Positions 1 through 6,680 of a stretch of 16,641 nucleotides of DNA are shown here, piece by piece (within the stretch, counting starts at the first letter, position 1; every line of letters begins with the position of its first letter). Under the pieces are notes generated by a model. That model was given only the letters and a program-made list of their open reading frames with translations, had not been told where the DNA came from and searched no databases. The stretch is taken from positions 1 through 16,641 of the forward strand of contig CAYVQT010000063.1 in the NCBI GenBank assembly GCA_964453665.1. The letters are read 5' to 3'. Source of the DNA: DAOUTY01 sp964453665 (GTDB lineage: Bacteria; Chloroflexota; Dehalococcoidia; SZUA-161). The translations under genes were made by a program, and so were the position numbers.

Positions 1-601
1 CAGGGTGGCCGGTTTGCTCCGTGAAGGCGGCCGATTTGGTCCGAAATACGCATATAGCTAAGATGCCACCCGGTTTCATAACACGGTGTAACTCATGTAG
101 AGTACGTTCCATGGGAAACTCATGAAAGGCATCAGAGATGTAAACAACATCAACGCTGCCATTAGGTAGACCAGTAGAATCGGCGGCGGATAAGAAAGCT
201 CGTAAGTTTTTCAAGCGCCTCATTTTGGCTCTCAGCCAGAGGATTACTACATGGACTGGCTCATTGTCCAGTGCATGGACTTTTCCTCTTGGCCCCACTA
301 AACGGGCGGCGGCAATTGCGGAAGTCCCCATCCCAAATCCTTCGTCCAACACCACATCTCCTTCTTTAACACCAGCCCTATGCAACCATTTTCTTCGCCA
401 TCTAAAATTCCTAGAGATCTCTGAAAATGGCCAGAAAATGAGAAAGAAGCCACTATATCCAATAAATAGCCACCAAGGAGCTACCCGTTTCCCCCAAATA
501 ATTTTAGAAGCAATCCAAAGAACGGTAACAGCCAAATGGAAGCCTATTACCCCTGTAATTACCCAGTGCCATGTGGTGAATTCCTGCCAATTCAACATCA
601 T
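1..601 (-). CDS. Membrane-anchored class I SAM-dependent methyltransferase, 3' end cut by window edge
   Basis: An open frame of about 200 codons runs off the left edge without a stop, so it is partial. The N-terminus has two hydrophobic segments (about residues 11-31 and 41-58, the latter Trp-rich), suggesting a membrane anchor. A Rossmann methyltransferase domain follows. Motif I is VLDEGFGMGTSA (about 83-94). An acidic residue in HALDNEP ends strand 2, VDVVYISDAFHE is the motif-II region, and LHRVMKPGGILAI is the typical post-motif helix and strand. The substrate is unknown. The start is ATG at 601 or the adjacent ATG at 598; neither has a convincing ribosome binding site. The last 15 or so codons lie in the IS21-like repeats, so the native C-terminus is probably replaced. 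It is transcribed divergently from the response regulator. Confidence 0.75.
   Translation of the reverse strand, partial: MMLNWQEFTTWHWVITGVIGFHLAVTVLWIASKIIWGKRVAPWWLFIGYSGFFLIFWPFSEISRNFRWRRKWLHRAGVKEGDVVLDEGFGMGTSAIAAARLVGPRGKVHALDNEPVHVVILWLRAKMRRLKNLRAFLSAADSTGLPNGSVDVVYISDAFHEFPMERTLHELHRVMKPGGILAICVFRTKSAAFTEQTGHP
4..47. repeat. Two tandem 22-bp repeats, IS21-family-end-like
   Basis: Positions 4-25 and 26-47 are adjacent direct repeats matching at 16 of 22 positions. They share a GGxGGCCGxTTTGxTCCG core. IS21-family elements are known for multiple terminal repeats of this general form (GTGGC...TTT...CCG). I infer that the left edge is the end of such an insertion lying beyond the window. 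No transposase (IstA/IstB) is visible here. The repeats overlap the 3' part of the methyltransferase reading frame, so they may mark an insertion that cut that gene. Confidence 0.45.
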
Positions 602-843
602 TGAACCCAAACAGCTTCTGTTACTTGATTAATATTAACACTATTCGTAAACCTCATCTACTATTCCATTGAACAAAATGGTGCTTCGTTTACTGCCACA
701 CAGACTTTATAATCCACTAAAGACAGGCGGTTTTGACTAACTGATATCAGGATGTTAGACTCTGACTATCTTGCGTTATCTCAAGGTGTAGCTGGACAGC
801 GTGCGCAGGTATATGAAACAGGGCATTACAAGCGGAGGTGGGG
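602..843. other. Divergent intergenic region
   Basis: This is an AT-rich, gene-free spacer between the divergent methyltransferase and response-regulator genes. Apart from one candidate + strand promoter I see no repeats, RNA genes or operators in it. Confidence 0.5.
733..761 (+). promoter_or_regulatory. Candidate sigma-70 promoter for the response regulator
   Basis: TTGACT (733-738) and TAGACT (756-761) are separated by 17 bp, resembling TTGACA-N17-TATAAT. They lie about 80 bp upstream of the response-regulator start. This is pattern matching by eye only. Confidence 0.35.
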
Positions 844-1530
844 ATGGAGCAAATAAAGGTGCTCCTTGCAGACAACAAAGAGCTTTTCCGTGAGGGGCTA
901 GTCAAGCTTTTGGAGAGCCAATCTCATATCGAGGTTGTTTGTCAATGTGATAATGGGTCAAAGGCGATAGAGAAGGCCAAAGAGATCAAGCCTGACGTGG
1001 TACTAATGGATATCGACATGCCAGATCGCGATAGTATCGAGGCGCTTCAATTTATTAACGAGTCACTACCGAGCACAAAGGTCGCTATGCTCACCGATTC
1101 AGAGGATGAAGAGAAGCTTTTCTCGGCCATAAAGGCAGGAGCTAGAGGGTACCTCCTTAAGAATATAGGTGTCAACGTCCTTGTGAAATCTATTGACCTG
1201 GTCGCAGAAGGTGAGGTTATAGTTTCCCCTCCTTTAGCTGGGAAGCTACTCAATGAGTTCGCGACGATGAAGGAGGAAAAAGAGGCAAGGGGAGCTGAAA
1301 ACGAGACCGATCTCTCCATGAGGGAGATCGAGATTTTGAGGCTTGTGGCTGGGGGGGCCACCAACAAAGAGATTGCACAGAATCTGATTATTGCCCAGAA
1401 TACTGTGAAAGTCCACATGAAAAACATCCTGGAAAAATTGCAGCTTCGCAATAAGCAACAGGCAGCGGCCTATGCAGTTAAGAAGGGATTGGTGCCCGAA
1501 ACGGAAGACGTGGAGGAGAAGTCAGGCTAG
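844..1530 (+). CDS. NarL/FixJ-family response regulator, LuxR-type HTH
   Basis: A 228-residue two-component response regulator of normal family length. The receiver domain covers residues 4-120: acidic-pocket residue D10 (second position is N11 rather than D), phospho-acceptor D56 in VVLMDIDMPD, switch residue T84 and conserved K106. An acidic linker (about 141-157) leads to a LuxR/GerE DNA-binding domain (about 158-215) with LSMREIEILRLVAGGATNKE and a NTVKVHMKNILEKL recognition-helix region. ATG 844 is preferred over GTG 838 because the GGAGG at 834-838 overlaps the GTG but is well spaced from the ATG. No histidine kinase is encoded nearby, so the cognate sensor is elsewhere. The gene has its own candidate promoter and a strong terminator, so it is probably monocistronic. 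Targets are unknown. Confidence 0.93.
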   Translation: MEQIKVLLADNKELFREGLVKLLESQSHIEVVCQCDNGSKAIEKAKEIKPDVVLMDIDMPDRDSIEALQFINESLPSTKVAMLTDSEDEEKLFSAIKAGARGYLLKNIGVNVLVKSIDLVAEGEVIVSPPLAGKLLNEFATMKEEKEARGAENETDLSMREIEILRLVAGGATNKEIAQNLIIAQNTVKVHMKNILEKLQLRNKQQAAAYAVKKGLVPETEDVEEKSG

Positions 1531-1564
1531 ACCAAACTAAATATAATACCTCAGCGTAAATGCC

Positions 1565-1593
1565 AAAAGGGTTATCGCGCGATAACCCTTTTT
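1565..1593 (+). terminator. Rho-independent terminator after the response regulator
   Basis: A perfect inverted repeat has 14-bp half-sites (1565-1578 and 1579-1592), with core GGGTTATCG/CGATAACCC flanked by A and T runs. It ends in a T tract about 35 bp beyond the stop codon. The A/T flanks could make it bidirectional, but the gene context favours + strand use. Confidence 0.9.
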
Positions 1594-1670
1594 CTTTGCT
1601 GTAATACGCACTTTATGGTATTCACTTCTGGGGTGGTGAAAGGTAGCATGATCGAACATTGGGGTTGCAA

Positions 1671-1784
1671 ATGGGGAAGAATCAGGCAAAGAAAGAGCGC
1701 AGGTCTCAGTACCACAAGGAGTTCAAGCCAAATAGAAAGTCTGATAAGTCCAAGAAGAAAACCGGCAGCAGAAAATCAAAGTAA
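1671..1784 (+). CDS. Small lysine-rich basic protein (37 aa)
   Basis: This short frame begins MGKNQAKKERRSQY and ends KKKTGSRKSK. It is almost entirely Lys, Arg, Ser, Gln and Asn, with no hydrophobic core, so it is probably disordered and nucleic-acid or ribosome associated (inference). It is supported as real by a second ORF of the same design at 5311-5409: both start MGK, have a Tyr near the middle and end in a KKS/KSK tail. The upstream ribosome binding site is weak (TTGGGG). I do not recognise a named family. Confidence 0.45.
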   Translation: MGKNQAKKERRSQYHKEFKPNRKSDKSKKKTGSRKSK

Positions 1785-1956
1785 CCTTGGCCTGCTGGTA
1801 AAGTGCGTATTGGTATGTCCAAACATCCTCGAACCAAGAGGGGGAAATCGGAAGGAAGCGCAACATCATAGCGCGGGATCGACCTTGGACAGTGTTATAG
1901 AGACAAATCGTTGGCCTTTTAGCGTAATCAAATCTCAAATGAGCGAGGGAGTGGTA

Positions 1957-2127
1957 ATGGAATCACTCGCATTACGGGGAAGGTGTGATAAAGAGGGAAG
2001 ACCCCGGAACATCAACCTGCTCTGTTCCAGGTGTGTTCGAAGCTGCAAGCAGAGTTCGAAAGTTATCGTTTGCGCCTGCCCTAAATTTTCACCAGCAGAC
2101 ACGCAGAAGGAGGCAGGGAGGTCATGA
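1957..2127 (+). CDS. Cys-rich mini-protein, putative zinc-binding (56 aa)
   Basis: A small protein with a cysteine cluster in its middle: CSRCVRSCKQSSKVIVCACP, i.e. C-x2-C-x3-C-x8-C-x-C-P, with one more Cys upstream. The pattern suggests a small zinc knuckle; ligands and function are inferred. ATG 1957 is chosen because GAGGGAG lies 6-10 nt upstream; an in-frame ATG at 1939 is the alternative. The TGA stop overlaps the ATG of the next gene as ATGA (2124-2127), a strong sign that both frames are translated and coupled. Similar small proteins with a C-x2-C-V/I-R-x-C-K-Q core occur in anaerobic bacteria, as I recall, without a known role. Confidence 0.6.
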   Translation: MESLALRGRCDKEGRPRNINLLCSRCVRSCKQSSKVIVCACPKFSPADTQKEAGRS

Positions 2128-2387
2128 GCGGGAAAGTCCGTTTTGAAAGAGTCACAATTAAAGGTGATACACCAAAACAAAATAAGGACGGCGTTGCTGC
2201 TATCAGAGATGGGCGTTGTGTAGCTGTTCTGCCTGAGGCTGCGAGGTTGGACCGTGTGCTCAGCCAGCCCCTGGAGGACATCGAGTATATTGCCAACAAT
2301 CTGCCGCAAGTGTTAGGCAGAGAGCCGAGCCACGATGAACAGGAGTTCTGGAGGGCGGTCCTTGATTTCCGGCGCAGCCAGGACTAG
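2124..2387 (+). CDS. Hypothetical protein (87 aa), coupled to Cys-rich mini-protein
   Basis: A soluble 87-residue protein of unknown function. The N-terminal half (KVRFERVTIKGD...) looks beta-rich. The C-terminal half (DIEYIANNLPQVLGREPSHDEQEFWRAVLDFRRSQD) looks helical and acidic, with an FWRAVLDFRR segment. There are no membrane segments or catalytic motifs. The start is secured by GGGAGG upstream and the 4-bp ATGA overlap with the preceding gene. I cannot assign a family. Confidence 0.7.
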   Translation: MSGKVRFERVTIKGDTPKQNKDGVAAIRDGRCVAVLPEAARLDRVLSQPLEDIEYIANNLPQVLGREPSHDEQEFWRAVLDFRRSQD

Positions 2388-2564
2388 AGGAGTTAAAGGG
2401 AAGAACGAGCATCACTGATCTGCTTGTTGAGGTAGAGAATAGTGCAAAAAGACAAAGTGTACAGGCTGATAGGTCAGTCATCACTATGGCGGGCATTGCT
2501 TGGATGGCAAATTGGCTGCAATCCGAAATGGTGACACAAGTTCATAGGCAGCGGGGGAACAGAC

Positions 2565-2837
2565 ATGATGGGTATCACTTCAAAGGCAACAGCGGTGTTG
2601 AAGAGGAAGCTATTAGAGAGTTGCTTCGAGGCAGGGATAGGTTTCAGGATGCTTATAGAGAAGAACGAGTACGGAGAAAAAACCCTTGTCATTAAACCTG
2701 ATAGGGCCCATGAAGGAGACGAAATCATGGAGCTAGATGGAGTCAGAATATTTATCGATAGTGCCAGCGCTGCTCAGGCCGCAGATTGCGATCTTGATTG
2801 TGTGGATGATTCCCGGAGTAGTTTTCTTCTCAGGTGA
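2565..2837 (+). CDS. Divergent HesB/IscA-fold-like protein (90 aa)
   Basis: This has the layout of HesB/IscA A-type proteins: an N-terminal helix (TSKATAVLKRKLLESC), an IGFRMLI strand, then GDEIMELDGVRIFIDSASAA, matching the family's 'GD.v.e.dGv.v.id..sa' block, and a C-terminal LDCVDDSRSSFLL strand. It has three cysteines (in LESC and in ADCDLDC), but not the usual C-x(n)-C-G-C ligand set. It may therefore not carry Fe-S clusters in the usual way. It is more diverged than the three related genes downstream. ATG 2565 follows GGGGGA at 6-nt spacing; the next codon is also ATG. The role is unknown. Confidence 0.65.
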   Translation: MMGITSKATAVLKRKLLESCFEAGIGFRMLIEKNEYGEKTLVIKPDRAHEGDEIMELDGVRIFIDSASAAQAADCDLDCVDDSRSSFLLR

Positions 2838-2838
2838 G

Positions 2839-2961
2839 ATGGATAGCAAGCGGAGCAAGTGGTTCCATACCAAGTGCAGGCTAGTTGCTGTTCAAAGGAA
2901 TTTTCGGTTAGGGACGAGTGGCCTGATTTCCCTAGCTGGATACGATGGGTTACCGAAATAA
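2839..2961 (+). CDS. Possible small basic ORF (40 aa)
   Basis: The ATG lies 2 nt after the preceding stop, with AGGTGAG just upstream. The product begins MDSKRSKWFHTKCRL and is basic. It has no recognisable motif and may be chance; listed only because the start context and the immediate adjacency are plausible. Confidence 0.2.
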   Translation: MDSKRSKWFHTKCRLVAVQRNFRLGTSGLISLAGYDGLPK

Positions 2962-2962
2962 T

Positions 2963-2980
2963 GGGAGAGAAGCCTCTCCC
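2963..2980. other. Short perfect hairpin before HesB-like gene
   Basis: GGGAGAG (2963-2969) and CTCTCCC (2974-2980) form a 7-bp stem with a 4-nt loop. No T tract follows, so it is not a standard terminator. It lies about 55 bp upstream of the next gene and could act on mRNA stability or processing. Confidence 0.4.
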
Positions 2981-3035
2981 GTTCGCAAGGTAATTTGAGG
3001 CTATTTATCGTGGGGAAAAGGTTAGGAGGTGCAAT

Positions 3036-3311
3036 GTGGTGACTGTGACAGAAGAGGCCAAGGAGGAGCTACGAAAGGTACTATCGTCAGCCAATGTCGC
3101 TGATCCCGAGATGGGCTTGAGAGTAACGCCCGGGCCCCCGGGCCGTATTGAGCTGGTGCTGGACAAAGAGAAGCAAGGCGATCAGGTGGTGGAACACCAG
3201 GGGGCCAAAGTTCTATTAGTAGGTGAGGACATGTCCGTAGTCCTTCAGTCAATGACGATCGACTGTGAGGTTCGCCCTGAGGGCCAGTGTCTGGTCGTAC
3301 ACAAAGAGTGA
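3036..3311 (+). CDS. HesB/IscA-like protein without the Fe-S cysteine set, copy 1
   Basis: A 91-residue protein with the HesB/IscA layout: MVTVTEEAKEELRKVL (N-terminal helix), DPEMGLRVTP, then GDQVVEHQGAKVLLVGEDMS and the C-terminal TIDCEVRPEGQCLVV. A-type Fe-S carriers use a Cys near residue 35 plus a C-terminal CGC. Here only two Cys remain, in the C-terminal segment, and the first ligand is absent. Cluster binding is therefore doubtful. The GTG start at 3036 has AGGAGG at 3024-3029; GTG 3039 is an alternative. Close paralogues lie at 4984-5256 and 5580-5855. Relatives in anaerobe genomes are often annotated as 'adhesin' or HesB-like without experimental support. Confidence 0.8.
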   Translation: MVTVTEEAKEELRKVLSSANVADPEMGLRVTPGPPGRIELVLDKEKQGDQVVEHQGAKVLLVGEDMSVVLQSMTIDCEVRPEGQCLVVHKE

Positions 3312-3473
3312 GTTTGAACGTCCACCTACGGACTTCTATGCAGGCCTTGAATAAACGTCATTGCCACAAATCGGCTCAGCCTCGCTATCGAAAGCACAGG
3401 TTATCCCAGCCCCGTAGGTCCTGTTGTGTGAGCGTGGTTTAATTAGTACGATGAGCGGCAAGGATCGTGAAAT

Positions 3474-4904
3474 ATGGGTAGTATTGCCAACGCCCGGGAA
3501 ATCGGGCAAGGACTCCTTGAGGATGCGGGATTAGACCCGACATTCAGCCAATGCAATAGCGGTGAGACTGAGGTGAAGGGACAGTCTGATGAGGTTGAGA
3601 ATACGCGTCAGAAGAGTGATCTCGTCGGAGATACATTATGGCTATACCTCCGTGAATCCGGAGAAACCAGATTGTTGACTGCTGATGAGGAAAGGCTGCT
3701 TGGTAGCCGGATAGCACAAGGGAAACACATCACTGAGCTAGACCGAGAATGGATTAACAAATTTGATAGTGAGGCCTCAGCTAGTGACTTATTGATAATC
3801 CTGACTGAACAATTCTGCAGTGTCCGTTTGGTGTTTGAAGCACTCTGCAATTACCTCAAACTAGCGCCCGAAGATAGTCTAGAGCGTAAGGCACGGCATG
3901 AAGCACTACTCGAGGCGACATACGGCCGTATCGGCCCAGAATTAGTGAGCGCGGTAGCCAGGGTTACAGGTTCGAGTCAAGGTCAAACAGCGTGGGCCAT
4001 GACTCAATTGTCTCTCGACATTCGTTTAATCCCCTGGCATATGCTGGGGAAAGCAGGCCAGACAAGCTCCGTGGTCGAGTTTGAGAGGGAGCTGAACTCA
4101 CCAGAATTCCGCGCTCACCTGAAGAAGTCACATTCCGAAATCGCCGCGCACTTCGACCAAATAAGAGAGCGGGCGCGCCAAGCAACTGAGCACCTGGTCC
4201 AGGCCAACCTGCGCTTGGTAATCAGCATGGCTAAGAAATACAAAGCGCCAGGTATGTCTTCCCTCGACCTGATTCAGGAAGGTAATATCGGGTTGATTAG
4301 GGCAGCGCATAAGTACGACCACCGAAGGGGACTTAGGTTCAGTACCTATGCTACCTGGTGGGTCCGGCAGGCGATTACCCGGGCCATAGCGCAACAATCA
4401 CGCGCCTTGCGACTCCCAGCACATGTGGTGGGGATGGTGAGGAAGCTATATAGGATAAGGCGCTGGTTGATCCAAGAATGCGGACACGACCCAACCAAGG
4501 AGGAATTAGCCTCGCACATGGGAGTTACACCTGAGAAGGTGGACACGCTGCTGAGAGTAGCATCTTGGGAGCCCATCTCGCTGGACATGCCAGTGGGGAA
4601 AGACGAAGAAGGGGCCAAGCTCAGCGACTTTTTCCAGGATAAGGTGACGCCATCGCCGGAAGCTCAGGTAACCGAAACCATGCTCAAGAAGCATGTCAAA
4701 GGTGCTCTGGCCAAGCTGCGACCGCAGGAACGTCGTGTCATCGAGCTCAGGTTCGGTCTCAAAGATGGTCGCAATCGTACTCTGGAGGAAGTGGGAAGGC
4801 ATTTCGGTGTTACCCGGGAGCGCGCACGCCAGATTGAAGCTAGCGCGCTTAAGAAGCTGCGCTGTCCAAATTGCAGCCTGATGTTGAGGGATTACGTTGA
4901 ATAG
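3474..4904 (+). CDS. RpoD-like sigma-70 family RNA polymerase sigma factor
   Basis: A 476-residue sigma factor. Region 1.2 is around residues 52-90 (DTLWLYLRESGETRLLTADEERLLGSRI). A long, poorly conserved helical insert (about 95-230) resembles the non-conserved region of primary sigmas. Region 2 is at about 235-315, with the core-binding and -10-binding block DLIQEGNIGLIRAAHKYDHR and FSTYATWWVRQAITRAI. Region 3 is at about 318-385 and region 4 at about 405-476, with LRPQERRVIELRFGL and the -35 helix-turn-helix GVTRERARQIEASALKKLR. It ends LRDYVE, as primary sigmas do. CPNC in region 4.2 replaces the usual HPSRS-type sequence. There is no acidic region 1.1, so this is probably a group 2 sigma rather than the housekeeping one. 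A weak ribosome site (AAGGA) precedes the ATG. HesB-like genes flank it on both sides. Confidence 0.92.
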   Translation: MGSIANAREIGQGLLEDAGLDPTFSQCNSGETEVKGQSDEVENTRQKSDLVGDTLWLYLRESGETRLLTADEERLLGSRIAQGKHITELDREWINKFDSEASASDLLIILTEQFCSVRLVFEALCNYLKLAPEDSLERKARHEALLEATYGRIGPELVSAVARVTGSSQGQTAWAMTQLSLDIRLIPWHMLGKAGQTSSVVEFERELNSPEFRAHLKKSHSEIAAHFDQIRERARQATEHLVQANLRLVISMAKKYKAPGMSSLDLIQEGNIGLIRAAHKYDHRRGLRFSTYATWWVRQAITRAIAQQSRALRLPAHVVGMVRKLYRIRRWLIQECGHDPTKEELASHMGVTPEKVDTLLRVASWEPISLDMPVGKDEEGAKLSDFFQDKVTPSPEAQVTETMLKKHVKGALAKLRPQERRVIELRFGLKDGRNRTLEEVGRHFGVTRERARQIEASALKKLRCPNCSLMLRDYVE

Positions 4905-4983
4905 TTGAAGCGGGGGACGGCGGTTCAAAAAGAGGGGATTGTATTTAAATGATGAATGACAGACCAGAAGAAGGAGGTAAGGA

Positions 4984-5256
4984 GTGATAACCGTCACTGA
5001 ACGTGCTAAGGAAGAGCTTAAAAGGGTCTGGTCAGCTAATGTTAGTGACCCCGAGGTGGGCTTTAGGCTAACGCCTGTAGAAATCGGCCAGTATAATTTG
5101 GTGCCGGATAGGGAAAAGGAAGGCGACCACGTAGTTGAGCACGAGGGAGCGAAGGTCCTTTTGGTAGATGAAAAACTGACTAGGATTCTTGAAGGAGTGA
5201 CAGTCGATTACCGTGAAACTGCTAGCGGGCCTTGCTTAGTCGTGTCCGAACAGTAG
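4984..5256 (+). CDS. HesB/IscA-like protein without the Fe-S cysteine set, copy 2
   Basis: A 90-residue paralogue of the 3036-3311 product: MITVTERAKEELKRVW, DPEVGFRLTP, GDHVVEHEGAKVLLVDEKLT and a C-terminal VDYRETASGPCLVV. Only one cysteine is left, near the C-terminus, so the canonical three-Cys cluster site is missing. The GTG start follows AGGAGGTAAGGA. It lies 79 bp behind the sigma-factor stop and may be co-transcribed with it. It resembles copy 3 more closely than copy 1 in the YNLVPD segment, suggesting serial local duplication. Confidence 0.8.
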   Translation: MITVTERAKEELKRVWSANVSDPEVGFRLTPVEIGQYNLVPDREKEGDHVVEHEGAKVLLVDEKLTRILEGVTVDYRETASGPCLVVSEQ

Positions 5257-5310
5257 TAAGAAATCAGTTTTTAGCCTCCGCAGCAAGATAATACGATGGA
5301 GATTGGAGAC

Positions 5311-5409
5311 ATGGGCAAGAAGGGAAAGCAGAAAAAAGCAGGTCAAAAAGAGTATAAAAATAGTTCCGCCTATCTCAAGAAAGGCTCAAAAAAATCCAAG
5401 AGGAGCTAG
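5311..5409 (+). CDS. Small lysine-rich basic protein (32 aa), second copy of type
   Basis: The frame begins MGKKGKQKKAGQKEY and ends KKGSKKSKRS. More than a third of its residues are Lys. It has the same design as the 37-residue product of 1671-1784: MGK start, central Tyr and a KKSK-type tail. GGAG lies about 4 nt before the ATG, a better ribosome site than the first copy has. It lies between two HesB-like genes. It is probably disordered and could bind nucleic acid or rRNA (inference from composition only). Confidence 0.5.
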   Translation: MGKKGKQKKAGQKEYKNSSAYLKKGSKKSKRS

Positions 5410-5579
5410 GCAAATGTAGATAAAAATTCCAAATGTACTACGTTGCTGATCCTCCGATATTGGCAAGAGCGGCGTGTATGAATCAAACTAATGGCGGTAA
5501 TGCAAGGTAGGCTGAGAGCCAGCCCTAAATACAGAGAACAAGGTGCATTCATTAGCGTATAAAACGCAGGGGGTAAGGG

Positions 5580-5855
5580 ATGATAGCTATAACCGAGAGC
5601 GCAAAGCAGACACTGGGGAGAGCGCTAGCGTCGACCGGTGTTAAGGACCCGGAGATCGGACTCAGACTGAAGCCCATCGCACCCGGGGAGTATAACTTGG
5701 TGCCGGACGGGGAAAGGATAGGCGACCAGGTGGTCGAGCATGGGGGGCGTAAGGTTCTGCTAATAGATGAGCAGATCTCTGGAGCCCTTGACGGAAGAAC
5801 CATAGATATCGATGAGACCGCTAGAGAGCCGCGCTTGTTCATATCCAGCGAGTAG
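5580..5855 (+). CDS. HesB/IscA-like protein with no cysteine at all, copy 3
   Basis: A 91-residue paralogue: MIAITESAKQTLGRAL, DPEIGLRLKP, YNLVPDGERIGDQVVEHGGRKVLLIDEQIS, ending TAREPRLFISSE. No cysteine is present anywhere, so it cannot use Cys to bind an Fe-S cluster. That argues that this subfamily has another role, possibly structural or binding. AGGGGGT lies upstream of the ATG. The 170-bp gap before it (5410-5579) shows no other gene or repeat that I can support. Confidence 0.8.
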   Translation: MIAITESAKQTLGRALASTGVKDPEIGLRLKPIAPGEYNLVPDGERIGDQVVEHGGRKVLLIDEQISGALDGRTIDIDETAREPRLFISSE

Positions 5856-5953
5856 TGACTGCCAGAAGAACGACGACGGCCACATGCTAGGAAGTGTACA
5901 TACTTGGAGGAGGACAAGCAAACCGCTTGCACCACGAGAAAGGAGGGTAGGGG

Positions 5954-6412
5954 ATGGCTTTTAAACTGACGAGTGCCTTTGTCAACGGTGAACCAATTCC
6001 ACGCAAATACACCTGCGATGGCGATGACATATCACCGCCGCTGCAGTGGGAGAATGCTCCCCAGGGCACACAGAGTTTTACCATTATAGCTGAGGACCCT
6101 GACGCACCTGTCGGTATATGGGTACACTGGTTGCTGTACAACGTGCCAGGCGAAATGACTGCCTTGCCTCAGGGCATTCCTCCCGATGCCGAGCTGCCAG
6201 ACGGCAGCAAGCACGGCAAGAACAGTTGGGGGCGTCCAGGTTATGGTGGCCCGTGTCCGCCAAGCGGTACACATCGCTATTTCTTCAAACTATACGCTCT
6301 TGACACAGCGCTTGAACTGCCCCCCGGTGCGGGTAATGAAGCAATAGTCCAGGCTATGGGCGGACAAATACTGGCTCAGACATCGCTGATGGGATTGTAC
6401 AGCAGGCAGTAA
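5954..6412 (+). CDS. YbhB/YbcL family Raf-kinase-inhibitor-like (PEBP) protein
   Basis: A 152-residue cytoplasmic PEBP-fold protein of normal bacterial length and without a signal peptide. Family blocks are clear: YTCDGDDISPPLQWENAP (about 20-37), the ligand-pocket motif DPDAPVGIWVHWLLYNVP (about 49-66), and GYGGPCPPSGTHRYFFKLYALD (about 97-118). Bacterial members bind small anionic or phospho-ligands, and their physiological roles are mostly unknown. The ATG follows AGGAGGGTAGGGG. It is the most conventional gene of this block, lying about 100 bp after HesB-like copy 3. Confidence 0.93.
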   Translation: MAFKLTSAFVNGEPIPRKYTCDGDDISPPLQWENAPQGTQSFTIIAEDPDAPVGIWVHWLLYNVPGEMTALPQGIPPDAELPDGSKHGKNSWGRPGYGGPCPPSGTHRYFFKLYALDTALELPPGAGNEAIVQAMGGQILAQTSLMGLYSRQ

Positions 6413-6464
6413 AGGATTTGAACTAAGTATCGTGGACATCGATCCGACGTAAACAGAGGTGAAG

Positions 6465-6680
6465 ATGGAAATTAGATATGGAGCTCAGGTGGTCGACAAG
6501 AACGAGAGAATCCTGGGTTTGGTTGACCACTTGATGCGCAATACCTGGAGTGGGGAGATCAGCAAATTTATGGTTCGCCGCAAGGCGCCTGCTCCTGATC
6601 TTTTCCTTAGACCAGAAGACGTTCTTGAGGCGACAGATATTAGGGTAAAGCTCAAAATTGCTATCGATGAATCTAGCTGA
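6465..6680 (+). CDS. PRC-barrel-like small protein (71 aa)
   Basis: The sequence MEIRYGAQVVDKNERILGLVDHLMRN...GEISKFMVRRKAPAPDLFLRPEDVLEATDIRVKLKI matches the PRC-barrel layout: a 'G..V.d..g..lG.V..v' opening, a middle strand linking to 'f.v', and 'p.edV' toward the end. PRC barrels bind RNA or partner proteins and occur in RimM and in photosynthetic reaction centres; stand-alone copies are often of unknown role. ATG 6465 is preferred to GTG 6459 because AGAGGTG overlaps the GTG. It is the last + strand gene of the left block. Confidence 0.75.
   Translation: MEIRYGAQVVDKNERILGLVDHLMRNTWSGEISKFMVRRKAPAPDLFLRPEDVLEATDIRVKLKIAIDESS

Noticed and set aside
225..632. 135-residue + strand frame
   Set aside because: It is antisense to the methyltransferase frame, which has clear motifs.
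1615..1956. Long upstream extension of the Cys-rich frame to 1615
   Set aside because: It lacks a ribosome site and would run over the lysine-rich mini-gene; the strong site before ATG 1957 fits the conserved Cys-rich part.
2388..2564. Possible small genes between the 87-residue and HesB-like genes
   Set aside because: ATG codons occur (for example 2486), but their frames run antagonistically into the HesB-like gene and lack ribosome sites; I see nothing supportable here.
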